A stretch of DNA of 55,879 nt, from IMG/VR virus record IMGVR_UViG_3300021090_000024, positions 1-55,879 of that record; one strand, 5' to 3'. The position numbers were made by a program, and so were the translations under genes. The notes under the pieces were generated by a model that saw only the letters and a program-made list of their open reading frames with translations, searched no databases and was not told the origin of the DNA. Of this stretch, positions 7,425 to 13,272 are shown in pieces. This stretch comes from a virus. Positions within the stretch are counted from its first letter, which is position 1; each line of letters starts with the position of its first letter.

Positions 7425-7950
7425 CACTAGAGTAGATGTCCGCCTTCCAAGGGACGAGATTGCGTCGATCCTGCTTATTGCGGGATTTCGTGCGACACAA
7501 CATCCGCCTCTATTCATCCGTGAATTCGAGCCAATGCAGACTGAACGTCGTTGGATGGACGGCACCCCTATAACCGAAAACCGGCTAGTGCGGGCAACGA
7601 TACAGCCCTATGGTGTAAGCTTCTCCCTATCCCCATCTATCGCCAGTCACACTGAGGAACAGCACGCTCTCAATGCCCTTGGTGCGGCCATCATGTTCAA
7701 AACCGTCATGACGCTAGCCGAGCGCGGCGGCGGTAGTGCACGACAACTTCTACTGATGGCCGATTGCTTACGCGAAAATAGTTCGGATAGTAGGCTCTTA
7801 GCGGACTATAGTATAGAGCCTCCGATACAACTCGATTTCGCAAACCTATGTCTCGGCTTTAGAACCGTTTTGCTACAAGGCATAGGCGATGCTACAAGGG
7901 GAGCATTCGATGGAGAGTACCATTCGGAACCAGAAGCGCCGCCAGCGTGA
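7414..7950 (+). CDS. hypothetical protein
   Basis: 178-aa protein overlapping the end of the previous gene. ATG 7414 is preferred; ATGs at 7405 and 7408 are alternatives and none has a strong ribosome site. The sequence appears globular (LLIAGFRATQHPPLFIREFE) with a helical centre (ALNALGAAIMFKTVMTLAE). No motif recognised. Its 3' end overlaps the HNH gene. Confidence 0.65.
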   Translation: MCCNTRVDVRLPRDEIASILLIAGFRATQHPPLFIREFEPMQTERRWMDGTPITENRLVRATIQPYGVSFSLSPSIASHTEEQHALNALGAAIMFKTVMTLAERGGGSARQLLLMADCLRENSSDSRLLADYSIEPPIQLDFANLCLGFRTVLLQGIGDATRGAFDGEYHSEPEAPPA

Positions 7951-8437
7951 GCGTGCTGCTGATCTCCTAAAACGAGTTTGCACCCATCTCGGATATGAGT
8001 GTTGGTGGTGCAAACGGCCTCTAGTCTTAGCTAGAGACATCCCTGATGTCAATGTACTCAAGCGCACTGCGGATCATCTCACCTGGCGGTCTAATCGTCA
8101 CGGGCCGATCACAAAGTTGATCGCTACTGTGGATCATGTGTTACCATTAGCAGATGGTGGCAACAATTACTATACGAACCTGGTGCCGTCCTGCGGGCCA
8201 TGTAATCGGGATCGTACCAACAGGCCAGCCATATTCGCGAGACGGTTAGAGCAATTTCGCAGAGAGGCCTACAATGCCGAGCTACAACATACCATTCAAA
8301 GGCAGGGGAGTGGACGAAGCTGGCTACCAAGCGGTAGTGGCCAAAGCACTGCGCGAAGAAACCAGCGGGCCAGTCCTCATACGACCGCGAGGCCGTATTC
8401 GCGGAAAGTCGTGGGACAGCTACAAGAGGCTTTCTAA
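7910..8437 (+). CDS. HNH endonuclease
   Basis: 175-aa protein, ATG 7910 after GGGGAG. It has the HNH layout: CWWCKRP (Cys31, Cys34), DHVLPLADGG (Asp75-His76), YTNLVPSC (Asn90) and CGPCNRDR (Cys95, Cys98, Asn99). These residues form the beta-beta-alpha-metal nuclease centre, and a free-standing HNH here suggests a homing or DNA-processing nuclease. After about residue 118 the sequence turns Ser/Arg/Gln-rich and low in hydrophobics, because another credible gene (8274-8444) is read there in a different frame. The C-terminal tail may be a by-product. Confidence 0.85.
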   Translation: MESTIRNQKRRQRERAADLLKRVCTHLGYECWWCKRPLVLARDIPDVNVLKRTADHLTWRSNRHGPITKLIATVDHVLPLADGGNNYYTNLVPSCGPCNRDRTNRPAIFARRLEQFRREAYNAELQHTIQRQGSGRSWLPSGSGQSTARRNQRASPHTTARPYSRKVVGQLQEAF

Positions 8438-8444
8438 AAACTAG
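8274..8444 (+). CDS. small protein overlapping the HNH gene
   Basis: 56-aa frame starting MPSYNIPFKGRGVDEAGYQA and ending RGKSWDSYKRLSKN. Its composition is more protein-like than the overlapping HNH tail. It overlaps that gene by 164 bases in another frame. A site like AGAGAGG lies upstream at about 8260-8266. No family recognised. A long inverted repeat begins five bases after its stop. Confidence 0.5.
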   Translation: MPSYNIPFKGRGVDEAGYQAVVAKALREETSGPVLIRPRGRIRGKSWDSYKRLSKN

Positions 8445-8448
8445 CAAA

Positions 8449-8546
8449 ATCCATAGTTGATACATCAATGTTAATCGGCGTATATGAAAATAGATACGAA
8501 AATGGCCTAATATACGGCGATTAACATTTATGTATCAACTATGGAT
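8449..8546. repeat. 37-bp near-perfect inverted repeat
   Basis: The arms 8449-8485 and 8510-8546 match in 35 of 37 positions when one is reversed and complemented, separated by a 24-base loop. The arms begin ATCCATAGTTGATACAT. The RNA would form a very long hairpin just before the next ribosome site. There is no T-run, so it is not a standard terminator. A mobile-element remnant, origin-like hairpin or RNase III-type processing site are options. Confidence 0.9.
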
Positions 8547-8588
8547 ACAAAACCTTCCTGAAAAAATCGGGGAAAAAGGAGTGAAAAC

Positions 8589-8798
8589 ATGGACAATTGC
8601 ATCTGTCAGCCTTTCATCTCATATTGGGATGGGAGCGCCTATGCCGGTGAATTCAACAGCATACCAACCAGAGATTGCCCTGAACATGGTGATGCTGCTG
8701 AGGAGCGCTTTCGTGCGCTTGTGACTGCCATTGATGAAGTACATCGCGAAGCAGGGATCGATTCGAAAGACGGCTTTGAACTAGGCGGTGGTCACTAA
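8589..8798 (+). CDS. hypothetical protein
   Basis: 69-aa protein MDNCICQPFISYWDGSAYAG, with AAAGGAG 8 bases upstream. It has Cys at 4, 6 and 30 with His33, so a small metal site is possible, followed by a helix. It follows the long hairpin, whose folding could influence its expression. TAATG overlap with the next gene. Confidence 0.7.
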   Translation: MDNCICQPFISYWDGSAYAGEFNSIPTRDCPEHGDAAEERFRALVTAIDEVHREAGIDSKDGFELGGGH

Positions 8799-8923
8799 TG
8801 ACTACTGTGATTGGCATTCCGCTCCCTGGCGTGCGGGTGACTATGCCCACTGTACGCGACTACCCTGGTATCCATATCAGTAGGCCACAGCCCAAGCCAA
8901 ATAGCGCTCCTAAGAAGGTCTAG
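8798..8923 (+). CDS. small Pro-rich protein
   Basis: 41-aa protein beginning MTTVIGIPLPGVRVTMPTVR and ending in a Pro/Lys tail. It shares TAATG with the upstream stop. Composition is protein-like but no function can be given. Confidence 0.5.
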   Translation: MTTVIGIPLPGVRVTMPTVRDYPGIHISRPQPKPNSAPKKV

Positions 8924-8924
8924 C

Positions 8925-9071
8925 ATGAACCCATTGAAGAAGCTGAAGCATCGGGCGCAGCGCGTTGGCGGAGCATACGGCCATCAGCATGTCAATAAAT
9001 GGTTAAAGCGGGCGGCGAATCGTTTCATCCGCCGCTTCCTAAAGGAGGAACGTCGTGAATATGAAGATTGA
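8925..9071 (+). CDS. small highly basic protein
   Basis: 48-aa Arg/Lys-rich protein (MNPLKKLKHRAQRVGGAYGH; later FIRRFLKEERREYED). The charge suggests nucleic-acid binding, as for many short phage proteins, but this is inference. It overlaps the next gene, whose ribosome site lies within it. Confidence 0.55.
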   Translation: MNPLKKLKHRAQRVGGAYGHQHVNKWLKRAANRFIRRFLKEERREYED

Positions 9072-9591
9072 CGATTGGCCAATGGTTGGCTCGGCGGTCT
9101 TTTCGCCGGATAGACGCTATCGCTATACCCTAGAACGCATGTTTACCGCGACGCCGAATAGGTGGTATGAGTATCATGCGATCTTCATTATGCTTAACCC
9201 ATCGACGGCGGATGCAGACGTGGCTGATCCGACCGTCCGGCGCTGTATAACCTATGCGTATGATTGGGAATGCAATGGCGTCACGGTCTTGAACCTCTTT
9301 GCGCTGCGCTCCACCAATCCGCGTCATCTTAAAATTGTCGATGATCCTGTAGGGCCAGGCAACGATGATGCGATCCGAGCTTCATTGGAAGAACTCAAGG
9401 CTGATCGCCCTGAGCCAATTGTAGTGTGTGCCTGGGGTGAGCACGGGGCCTATCGGTATCGAGGCTCCGCCGTCTTGAATATAGTGCGAGAAGCAAACCT
9501 TACGCCTCATTATCTGAAGCTGAATGCTTCGGGACAACCGGCCCATCCGCTCTATCTCCCCAAAAATTTGACGCCCATTCCATATGTGTGA
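9055..9591 (+). CDS. DUF1643 domain protein
   Basis: 178-aa protein read from GTG 9055, 7 bases after AAAGGAGG. It shows the DUF1643 signature: FIMLNPSTADADVADPTVRRC (about residues 44-64, split here only as a description), then NLFALRSTNP (about 80-89) and VCAWGEHG (about 124-131). The family is common in phages and bacteria. It has a conserved fold but no agreed biochemical role. Last gene before the tRNA array. Confidence 0.9.
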   Translation: MNMKIDDWPMVGSAVFSPDRRYRYTLERMFTATPNRWYEYHAIFIMLNPSTADADVADPTVRRCITYAYDWECNGVTVLNLFALRSTNPRHLKIVDDPVGPGNDDAIRASLEELKADRPEPIVVCAWGEHGAYRYRGSAVLNIVREANLTPHYLKLNASGQPAHPLYLPKNLTPIPYV

Positions 9592-9623
9592 TATGTTTTA
9601 ACCTCATACACGTTTTAATCAGT

Positions 9624-9699
9624 AGCGCGGTAGAGAAGTGGTTATCTCGCTGGCCCCATAAGCCGGAAATCGTGGGTTCAAATCCCACCTGCGCCACCA
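9624..9699 (+). tRNA. tRNA-Met (CAT), initiator-like
   Basis: Cloverleaf with encoded CCA. Anticodon loop CCCATAA. It carries initiator hallmarks: unpaired A1/C72, an A11:T24 pair in the D stem and three consecutive G:C pairs next to the anticodon loop. Position 33 is C, not T. First gene of the array. Confidence 0.9.
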
Positions 9700-9720
9700 A
9701 TGTGCACACCGTCTCTCGCG

Positions 9721-9888
9721 GCGGTTAAGGGCGAAGTAGCCCAACTTCGGATAGGCGAGCCACCGCTGATCACGGTGATTAGTTTCCGAGGCATTATGGC
9801 TGGCCCCTATGTTAGGGGCAGTTGAACGGGGCGGTGACAAGAGGTTTGGAACCTCTTCCGGTTTCCGGTTGCAGACGGATAGCCGCCC
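9721..9888 (+). ncRNA. structured spacer with a D-arm-less tRNA-Pro-like fold
   Basis: The region has several perfect hairpins: GCGGT/ACCGC enclosing CGAAGT/ACTTCG (9721-9766) and GCCCCTA/TAGGGGC (9803-9819). At 9829-9888 GGGCGGT pairs with GCCGCCC around an AGAGG/CCTCT stem with loop TTTGGAA (Pro anticodon TGG) and a T-arm-like stem. There is no D arm and no CCA. It may be a decayed tRNA or a small structured RNA. Confidence 0.4.
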
Positions 9889-9968
9889 AATTTTCTAGTA
9901 TGTGGGGCGCGCTGTCGTGTCGTGAGTCATTGGAGGCTCCCTTGATTTCGACTCAAACACGACAATTT

Positions 9969-10042
9969 TCCCCGTTAGTCTAGTGGTAGGACGTGTGGCT
10001 CTGAACCACAAGGGCGGAGTTCGAATCTTTGACGGGGAGCCA
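9969..10042 (+). tRNA. tRNA-Gln (CTG)
   Basis: Acceptor TCCCCGT/ACGGGGA, anticodon stem TGTGG/CCACA, loop CTCTGAA, encoded CCA. The T stem uses two G:T pairs. Confidence 0.93.
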
Positions 10043-10069
10043 GACAAATAAGAGAAAAGGAGGTTCGAC

Positions 10070-10198
10070 GTGGACGGCGATAATCGCAGCGGATGGACGC
10101 CACGCATGGTTTTTTGGAATACCTTGGGCACCGTTGTTGGTGCTGTCTGCGGAACCTCCGCCTTGGTAATTTCTGTTATAGCCCTGCTTCAATCTTAA
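10070..10198 (+). CDS. small membrane protein inside the tRNA array
   Basis: 42-aa protein from GTG 10070 with AAAGGAGG 7-8 bases upstream. A short polar N-terminus precedes one hydrophobic helix (VVGAVCGTSALVISVIALL). Function unknown. Its location between tRNA-Gln and tRNA-Asp, with a strong ribosome site, shows the array is transcribed with protein genes. Confidence 0.65.
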   Translation: MDGDNRSGWTPRMVFWNTLGTVVGAVCGTSALVISVIALLQS

Positions 10199-10232
10199 AG
10201 CAGACGCACTTTTACAACTGAATAGTGAGCGC

Positions 10233-10307
10233 CCTGGCGGGGTGTGAAGGATGCATCCCTCCCTGTCAAGGAGGAGGTAGCGGGATCGATACCCGTCGCT
10301 AGGGCCA
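10233..10307 (+). tRNA. tRNA-Asp (GTC)
   Basis: Acceptor CCTGGCG/CGCTAGG, anticodon stem CCTCC/GGAGG, loop CTGTCAA, discriminator G and encoded CCA. A C1:G72 start is unusual. Confidence 0.88.
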
Positions 10308-10403
10308 GACGCATATCACGGGAAGGCGATAGCTTTAGGGGCATAAGCCTGGAAAAGCGGGTATCGTCAACGTTGGTAACGGGTTAGGCCAACAGGTTGG
10401 TTC

Positions 10404-10479
10404 GGGGGTGTAGCTCAATTGGGAGAGCAAGTGCCTTGCACGCACTAGGTTGCAGGTTCGAGACCTGTCACTTCCACCA
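10404..10479 (+). tRNA. tRNA-Ala (TGC)
   Basis: Acceptor GGGGGTG/CACTTCC with G:T pairs, anticodon stem AGTGC/GCACT, loop CTTGCAC, encoded CCA. Confidence 0.93.
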
Positions 10480-10595
10480 AGAAATAACGCATGGTTCCGC
10501 ATTTCGTAAGGATGCGGCGAGGAGTCGGGAAGGTGGGAGATGATGCGCCACCGCAGCAGGGTAGCAAGTAAGTCCCTAGCGCCAACCATGCATGA

Positions 10596-10670
10596 GCGTT
10601 CGTAGCTCAATGGCAGAGCAGGCGGCTCTTAACCGTCAGGTTCAGAGTTCAAATCTCTGCGGACGCACCA
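10596..10670 (+). tRNA. tRNA-Lys (CTT)
   Basis: Acceptor GCGTTCG/CGGACGC, anticodon stem GGCGG/CCGTC, loop CTCTTAA, encoded CCA. The 196 bases after it hold no tRNA or convincing gene. They contain dyads such as GCTTGTG/CACAAGC. Confidence 0.93.
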
Positions 10671-10866
10671 AGAAACTTGCGGCTAGAAGGGAACCTCCGG
10701 CTAGGTTTGTGGACTTTAAGGGTGCCGGACGAGCGGCTTGTGGAGTGGTTTACACAAGCGAAAAGAGAAGTGCAGGGACAGGTCGGGGATCGGACAGCGG
10801 ACGGTCTGATCGGGTCGGAGGCGCGGGCGCGGTACTAGCGCGAAGGGGCTATCCGACCGGCTGGAT

Positions 10867-10938
10867 GCGAGTGAGTCATGGCGACAAGCTGTGTCTCCAA
10901 AACCAGTGATGTGGGTTCGATTCCTACCACTCGTGCCA
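10867..10938 (+). tRNA. tRNA-Trp (CCA), atypical
   Basis: Acceptor GCGAGTG/CACTCGT, T arm GTGGG/CCTAC and an anticodon loop CTCCAAA followed by ACCAG are clear. The 5' anticodon strand reads CTGTGT, so one T must bulge for CTGGT/ACCAG pairing. The D arm is short. Either a degraded tRNA or one with an unusual bulge. Confidence 0.65.
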
Positions 10939-10949
10939 AAAATAGCTAT

Positions 10950-11024
10950 TCTGAGGTAGCTCAGCGGTAGAGCGGCTGTCTGTTAAACAGTTGGTCGAAG
11001 GTTCGAATCCTTCCCTCAGAGCCA
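10950..11024 (+). tRNA. tRNA-Asn (GTT)
   Basis: Acceptor TCTGAGG/CCTCAGA, anticodon stem GCTGT/ACAGT, loop CTGTTAA, discriminator G, encoded CCA. Confidence 0.94.
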
Positions 11025-11034
11025 AAAAATTTAC

Positions 11035-11110
11035 GGCTCTCTAGCCCAACGGCAGAGGCAATGGCTTCAAAACCCATCCAGTCTGAGTTCAAATCTCAGG
11101 GGAGCTACCA
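11035..11110 (+). tRNA. tRNA-Leu (CAA), class I variable loop
   Basis: Acceptor GGCTCTC/GGGAGCT, T arm CTGAG/CTCAG, loop TTCAAAA giving anticodon CAA, with a C31/C39 mismatch (ATGGC/CCCAT). The variable loop is 5 bases, unlike the long arm of normal bacterial tRNA-Leu. Confidence 0.8.
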
Positions 11111-11129
11111 AGAAATTTCGGGGCACTTA

Positions 11130-11187
11130 AAGGGGTCTGCCGCCATACGTGGCACTTATTTTTTTAGAGCAGACCCGCCCCTTTTAT
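11130..11187 (+). other. inverted repeat between tRNAs
   Basis: AAAGGGGTCTGC near 11130 pairs with GCAGACCC-GCCCCTTTT near 11170-11187, with a 2-base bulge. The loop contains GCCA-TACG-TGGC followed by a run of T's. It could be a transcription attenuator or RNA processing signal within the array. Confidence 0.5.
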
Positions 11188-11189
11188 AC

Positions 11190-11261
11190 GGCCCTTTCTG
11201 CTAGCGGTTAGGCATCCCGTCTCTCGAATGGGCAACGCCGGTTCGAATCCGGCAAGGGCCA
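11190..11261 (+). tRNA. tRNA-Glu (CTC)
   Basis: Acceptor GGCCCTT/AAGGGCC, anticodon stem CCCGT/ATGGG, loop CTCTCGA. The 3' CCA is not encoded (sequence continues ACG), the only clear case in the array. Confidence 0.9.
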
Positions 11262-11262
11262 C

Positions 11263-11337
11263 GGCCCCTTCTGTTAACGGTTAGGCAGCGTGTCCTTCAA
11301 ACACGTAACGCGGGTTCGACTCCCACAGGGGCCACCA
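11263..11337 (+). tRNA. tRNA-Glu (TTC)
   Basis: Acceptor GGCCCCT/AGGGGCC, anticodon stem CGTGT/ACACG, loop CCTTCAA. Position 33 is C instead of T. CCA encoded. It starts one base after the previous tRNA and closely resembles it, suggesting duplication. Confidence 0.88.
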
Positions 11338-11356
11338 GAAAAGAGGAGGAAGCAAA

Positions 11357-11521
11357 ATGAATGACGAATTGTATGATCTCATCGAAACTCTACGAGCACT
11401 ACGTGCAAGGGTGGACGACTTAAATGAACCGGAGATGGACGAGCATCGCGCGGCAGCAATTATGGAATCACTGACCAGTGCCATATCCAGTTTATTGGTA
11501 GCACGTCATCTCGTGAATTAA
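11357..11521 (+). CDS. small helical protein inside the tRNA array
   Basis: 54-aa protein MNDELYDLIETLRALRARVD, helical and coiled-coil-like, with GAGGAGG upstream. Function unknown. Its TAA is one base before tRNA-Phe. Confidence 0.65.
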   Translation: MNDELYDLIETLRALRARVDDLNEPEMDEHRAAAIMESLTSAISSLLVARHLVN

Positions 11522-11597
11522 GCCGTGGTAGCTCATACGGTAGAGCGCTTGCCTGAAAAGCAAGAGGTAGCTGGATCGTTACCAGCCTGCGGCACCA
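11522..11597 (+). tRNA. tRNA-Phe (GAA)
   Basis: Acceptor GCCGTGG/CTGCGGC, anticodon stem CTTGC/GCAAG, loop CTGAAAA, encoded CCA. Directly abuts the stop of the preceding small gene. Confidence 0.92.
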
Positions 11598-11609
11598 AAT
11601 AATTATTAT

Positions 11610-11687
11610 GCCGGTGAAGCTCACGTTGGCTTGAGCGCCCGCCTTGTAAGCGGAAGAACGGGGGTTCGATTCCCTCTACCGGCTCCA
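11610..11687 (+). tRNA. tRNA-Thr (TGT)
   Basis: Acceptor GCCGGTG/TACCGGC, anticodon loop CTTGTAA, discriminator T, encoded CCA. The D loop is long. Confidence 0.9.
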
Positions 11688-11688
11688 C

Positions 11689-11765
11689 GCGGGTGTGATG
11701 TTTAATGGCTAGCATGTCTGCCTTCCAAGCAGAACGAGGGGGTTCGAGTCCTCTCATCCGCACCA
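11689..11765 (+). tRNA. tRNA-Gly (TCC)
   Basis: Acceptor GCGGGTG/CATCCGC, anticodon stem TCTGC/GCAGA, loop CTTCCAA, encoded CCA. Confidence 0.92.
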
Positions 11766-11977
11766 AGAATGGGCCAATTCACGAAAAGCATGAATTCGTG
11801 AGTAGGAACTCTGCGAGGGGCGCAGGAGCGCTTGAAAGTGTGTGGCTGGATCGGAGTGTCGTAAGCACCAGCCTAGCGCAACGGTGAGCGGATACGCTCA
11901 TTAAACGCAAACACGTAGAGGGTTGGGTCGACCCAATGCCGTTGACACTGGCGGGTCGGTGGTAGCAGAGTCCCAAT
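11766..11977 (+). other. tRNA spacer with palindromes
   Basis: No gene or tRNA is visible in these 212 bases. They hold a TCACGAA/TTCGTGA dyad (about 11779-11801), TGAGCG-GATA-CGCTCA (about 11885-11900) and a perfect palindrome TTGGGTCGACCCAA (11923-11936). Processing or protein-binding sites are possible. Confidence 0.6.
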
Positions 11978-12065
11978 GCCAGTGCGCCGGAGATGGGGAG
12001 CCGGAGCGGTCTGTAAAACCGCCGCCCTTCGGGGCTAGTAGGTTCAAATCCTATCGCTGGCACCA
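11978..12065 (+). tRNA. tRNA-Tyr (GTA)
   Basis: Class II tRNA with long variable arm (CGCCC-TTC-GGGGC). Acceptor GCCAGTG/CGCTGGC, anticodon stem GCGGT/ACCGC, loop CTGTAAA, encoded CCA. Confidence 0.93.
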
Positions 12066-12074
12066 AAAAGTTTC

Positions 12075-12149
12075 GCCCGCTTAGCTCAGCGGAAGAGCAT
12101 GTTCCTTACAAGAACGGGGCCGGAGGTTCGAATCCTTCAGCGGGCACCA
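12075..12149 (+). tRNA. tRNA-Val (TAC)
   Basis: Acceptor GCCCGCT/AGCGGGC, anticodon loop CTTACAA, encoded CCA. Confidence 0.93.
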
Positions 12150-12236
12150 AGTCAAAGCGGGTCTTCATCAGGTAGATGCAATGCGCACCCTGAACCAGCA
12201 AACATGATAGTGAAAGTGGAGATAAGAGACTATCTT

Positions 12237-12314
12237 GCCCTTGATGCTCGATTGGACAGAGAAACGGAGTTCTAACCCGTATAAAAGTGGGTTCGAATCC
12301 CACCGAGGGCACCA
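12237..12314 (+). tRNA. tRNA-Arg (TCT)
   Basis: Acceptor GCCCTTG/CGAGGGC, anticodon stem ACGGA/CCCGT with one mismatch next to the loop, loop GTTCTAA, encoded CCA. Confidence 0.88.
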
Positions 12315-12315
12315 C

Positions 12316-12400
12316 GCCGGTATGACGGAATAGGCAGACGTAGCGGTCTTAAAAACCGTGGCCTTCGGGCATGTAGGTTCGACCCCTACTATCGGCACCA
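12316..12400 (+). tRNA. tRNA-Leu (TAA)
   Basis: Class II tRNA with long variable arm (GGCCTTCGGGC). Acceptor GCCGGTA/TATCGGC, anticodon stem GCGGT/ACCGT, loop CTTAAAA, encoded CCA. Confidence 0.92.
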
Positions 12401-12413
12401 GAAAATTGAATAC

Positions 12414-12491
12414 GGCTTTCTATCCCAATTGGCAGAGGAGACAGTCTTAGAAACTGCTAATGTCTCGGTTCGAGTCCGAGGAAAGCCACCA
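12414..12491 (+). tRNA. tRNA-Leu (TAG), class I variable loop
   Basis: Acceptor GGCTTTC/GAAAGCC, loop CTTAGAA giving anticodon TAG (reads CUA), T arm CTCGG/CCGAG, short variable loop. Similar to the CAA tRNA at 11035, so the two probably share ancestry. Confidence 0.83.
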
Positions 12492-12497
12492 AGAATT

Positions 12498-12572
12498 AGC
12501 CCTTTAGCTCAGTGGTAGAGCATCGGCCTTATAAGCCGGAGGCCGTTGGTTCGAATCCAACAAGGGCAACCA
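12498..12572 (+). tRNA. tRNA-Ile (TAT)
   Basis: Anticodon stem TCGGC/GCCGG, loop CTTATAA, encoded CCA. Reads AUA directly without lysidine. The first acceptor pair appears to be A:A. Confidence 0.88.
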
Positions 12573-12581
12573 GACAACTTT

Positions 12582-12668
12582 GGAGGAGTCGGCATGGGAA
12601 ACGCCAAACTGTCCTGAAAACAGCGGGCCGTAAAAAGCCAGGGGGTTCGAATCCCTCCTCCTCCGCCA
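12582..12668 (+). tRNA. tRNA-Ser (TGA)
   Basis: Class II tRNA, acceptor GGAGGAG/CTCCTCC, discriminator G, encoded CCA. Anticodon loop CCTGAAA has C at position 33, and the stem CTGT/ACAG is only four pairs. Confidence 0.87.
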
Positions 12669-12743
12669 GCCCGCTTAGCTCAATGGCAGAGCATCCGCCT
12701 TTTAAGCGGTCGGTTGTAGGTTCGACTCCTACAGCGGGCACCA
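12669..12743 (+). tRNA. tRNA-Lys (TTT)
   Basis: Begins immediately after the previous CCA. Acceptor GCCCGCT/AGCGGGC, anticodon stem TCCGC/GCGGT, loop CTTTTAA, encoded CCA. Confidence 0.93.
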
Positions 12744-12854
12744 GAAAATGGGAATCCTCAACTCCTGCGTGCAGGGTAGGGGCTACAGTGACTGGTCAGC
12801 ATTGTAGCAATAAGGGATGAGGCAATTCCGGTACGTGGAGAAGCCGGATAACAC

Positions 12855-12930
12855 GCCCTTTTAGCTCAGCGAACAGAGCAGCGGTCTTCGAAACCGCGTG
12901 TCGGGGGTTTGAATCCCTCAAAGGGCACCA
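12855..12930 (+). tRNA. tRNA-Arg (TCG)
   Basis: Acceptor GCCCTTT/AAAGGGC, anticodon stem GCGGT/ACCGC, loop CTTCGAA, encoded CCA. The 111 bases before it hold nothing recognisable. Confidence 0.92.
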
Positions 12931-12935
12931 GACAA

Positions 12936-13010
12936 GCCTGCTTAGCTCAGGGGTAGAGCACTGATCTGATACGTCAGTTGTCGGTGGTTCAAATCCATCA
13001 GCAGGCACCA
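12936..13010 (+). tRNA. tRNA-Ile (GAT)
   Basis: Acceptor GCCTGCT/AGCAGGC, anticodon stem CTGAT/GTCAG, loop CTGATAC, encoded CCA. Confidence 0.92.
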
Positions 13011-13068
13011 ATAAATGATCGTGTTGTCATCTTGACTGTTTTAGTGATTCTGACAACATAAGCATATA

Positions 13069-13143
13069 CGGGGTGTGGGGCAGCGGTAGCCTACTTGATT
13101 TGGAATCAAGATGTCGCTGGTTCGAATCCAGCCACCCCGACCA
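13069..13143 (+). tRNA. tRNA-Pro (TGG)
   Basis: Acceptor CGGGGTG/CACCCCG, anticodon stem CTTGA/TCAAG, loop TTTGGAA, encoded CCA. A TGTTGTCA/TGACAACA dyad (13022-13059) lies just upstream. Confidence 0.93.
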
Positions 13144-13195
13144 ATACTTCAAAATCCCTCATACTTGAGGGGCAATGCAGTAACATGTTCACCAA

Positions 13196-13272
13196 CGAGA
13201 GAGTGGTCTAAATGGTTAAGACGATAGATTGTGGCTCTGTAAATGCGAGTTCGAATCTCGCCCTCTCGACCA
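13196..13272 (+). tRNA. tRNA-His (GTG)
   Basis: Anticodon stem ATAGA/TCTGT, loop TTGTGGC, T arm GCGAG/CTCGC, acceptor CGAGAG/CTCTCG, encoded CCA. The usual His G-1 is absent. The next protein frame opens within it. Confidence 0.85.

Noticed and set aside
10592-10909. 105-codon forward frame spanning tRNA-Lys and tRNA-Trp
   Set aside because: It covers two tRNA genes, lacks a ribosome site and has Arg/Gly/Ser-rich shadow composition.
11035-11110. tRNA with possible TCA (opal suppressor) anticodon
   Set aside because: The only consistent 7-base loop is TTCAAAA with anticodon CAA; the TCA register breaks the anticodon stem. TGA is used as a normal stop by many genes here, so recoding is unlikely.
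9619-13011. Many reverse-strand open frames with repeated sequences such as VGFEPT or GFEPP across the tRNA cluster
   Set aside because: They are antisense readings of the conserved tRNA T arms (GGTTCGAATCC), the usual artefact of tRNA arrays.
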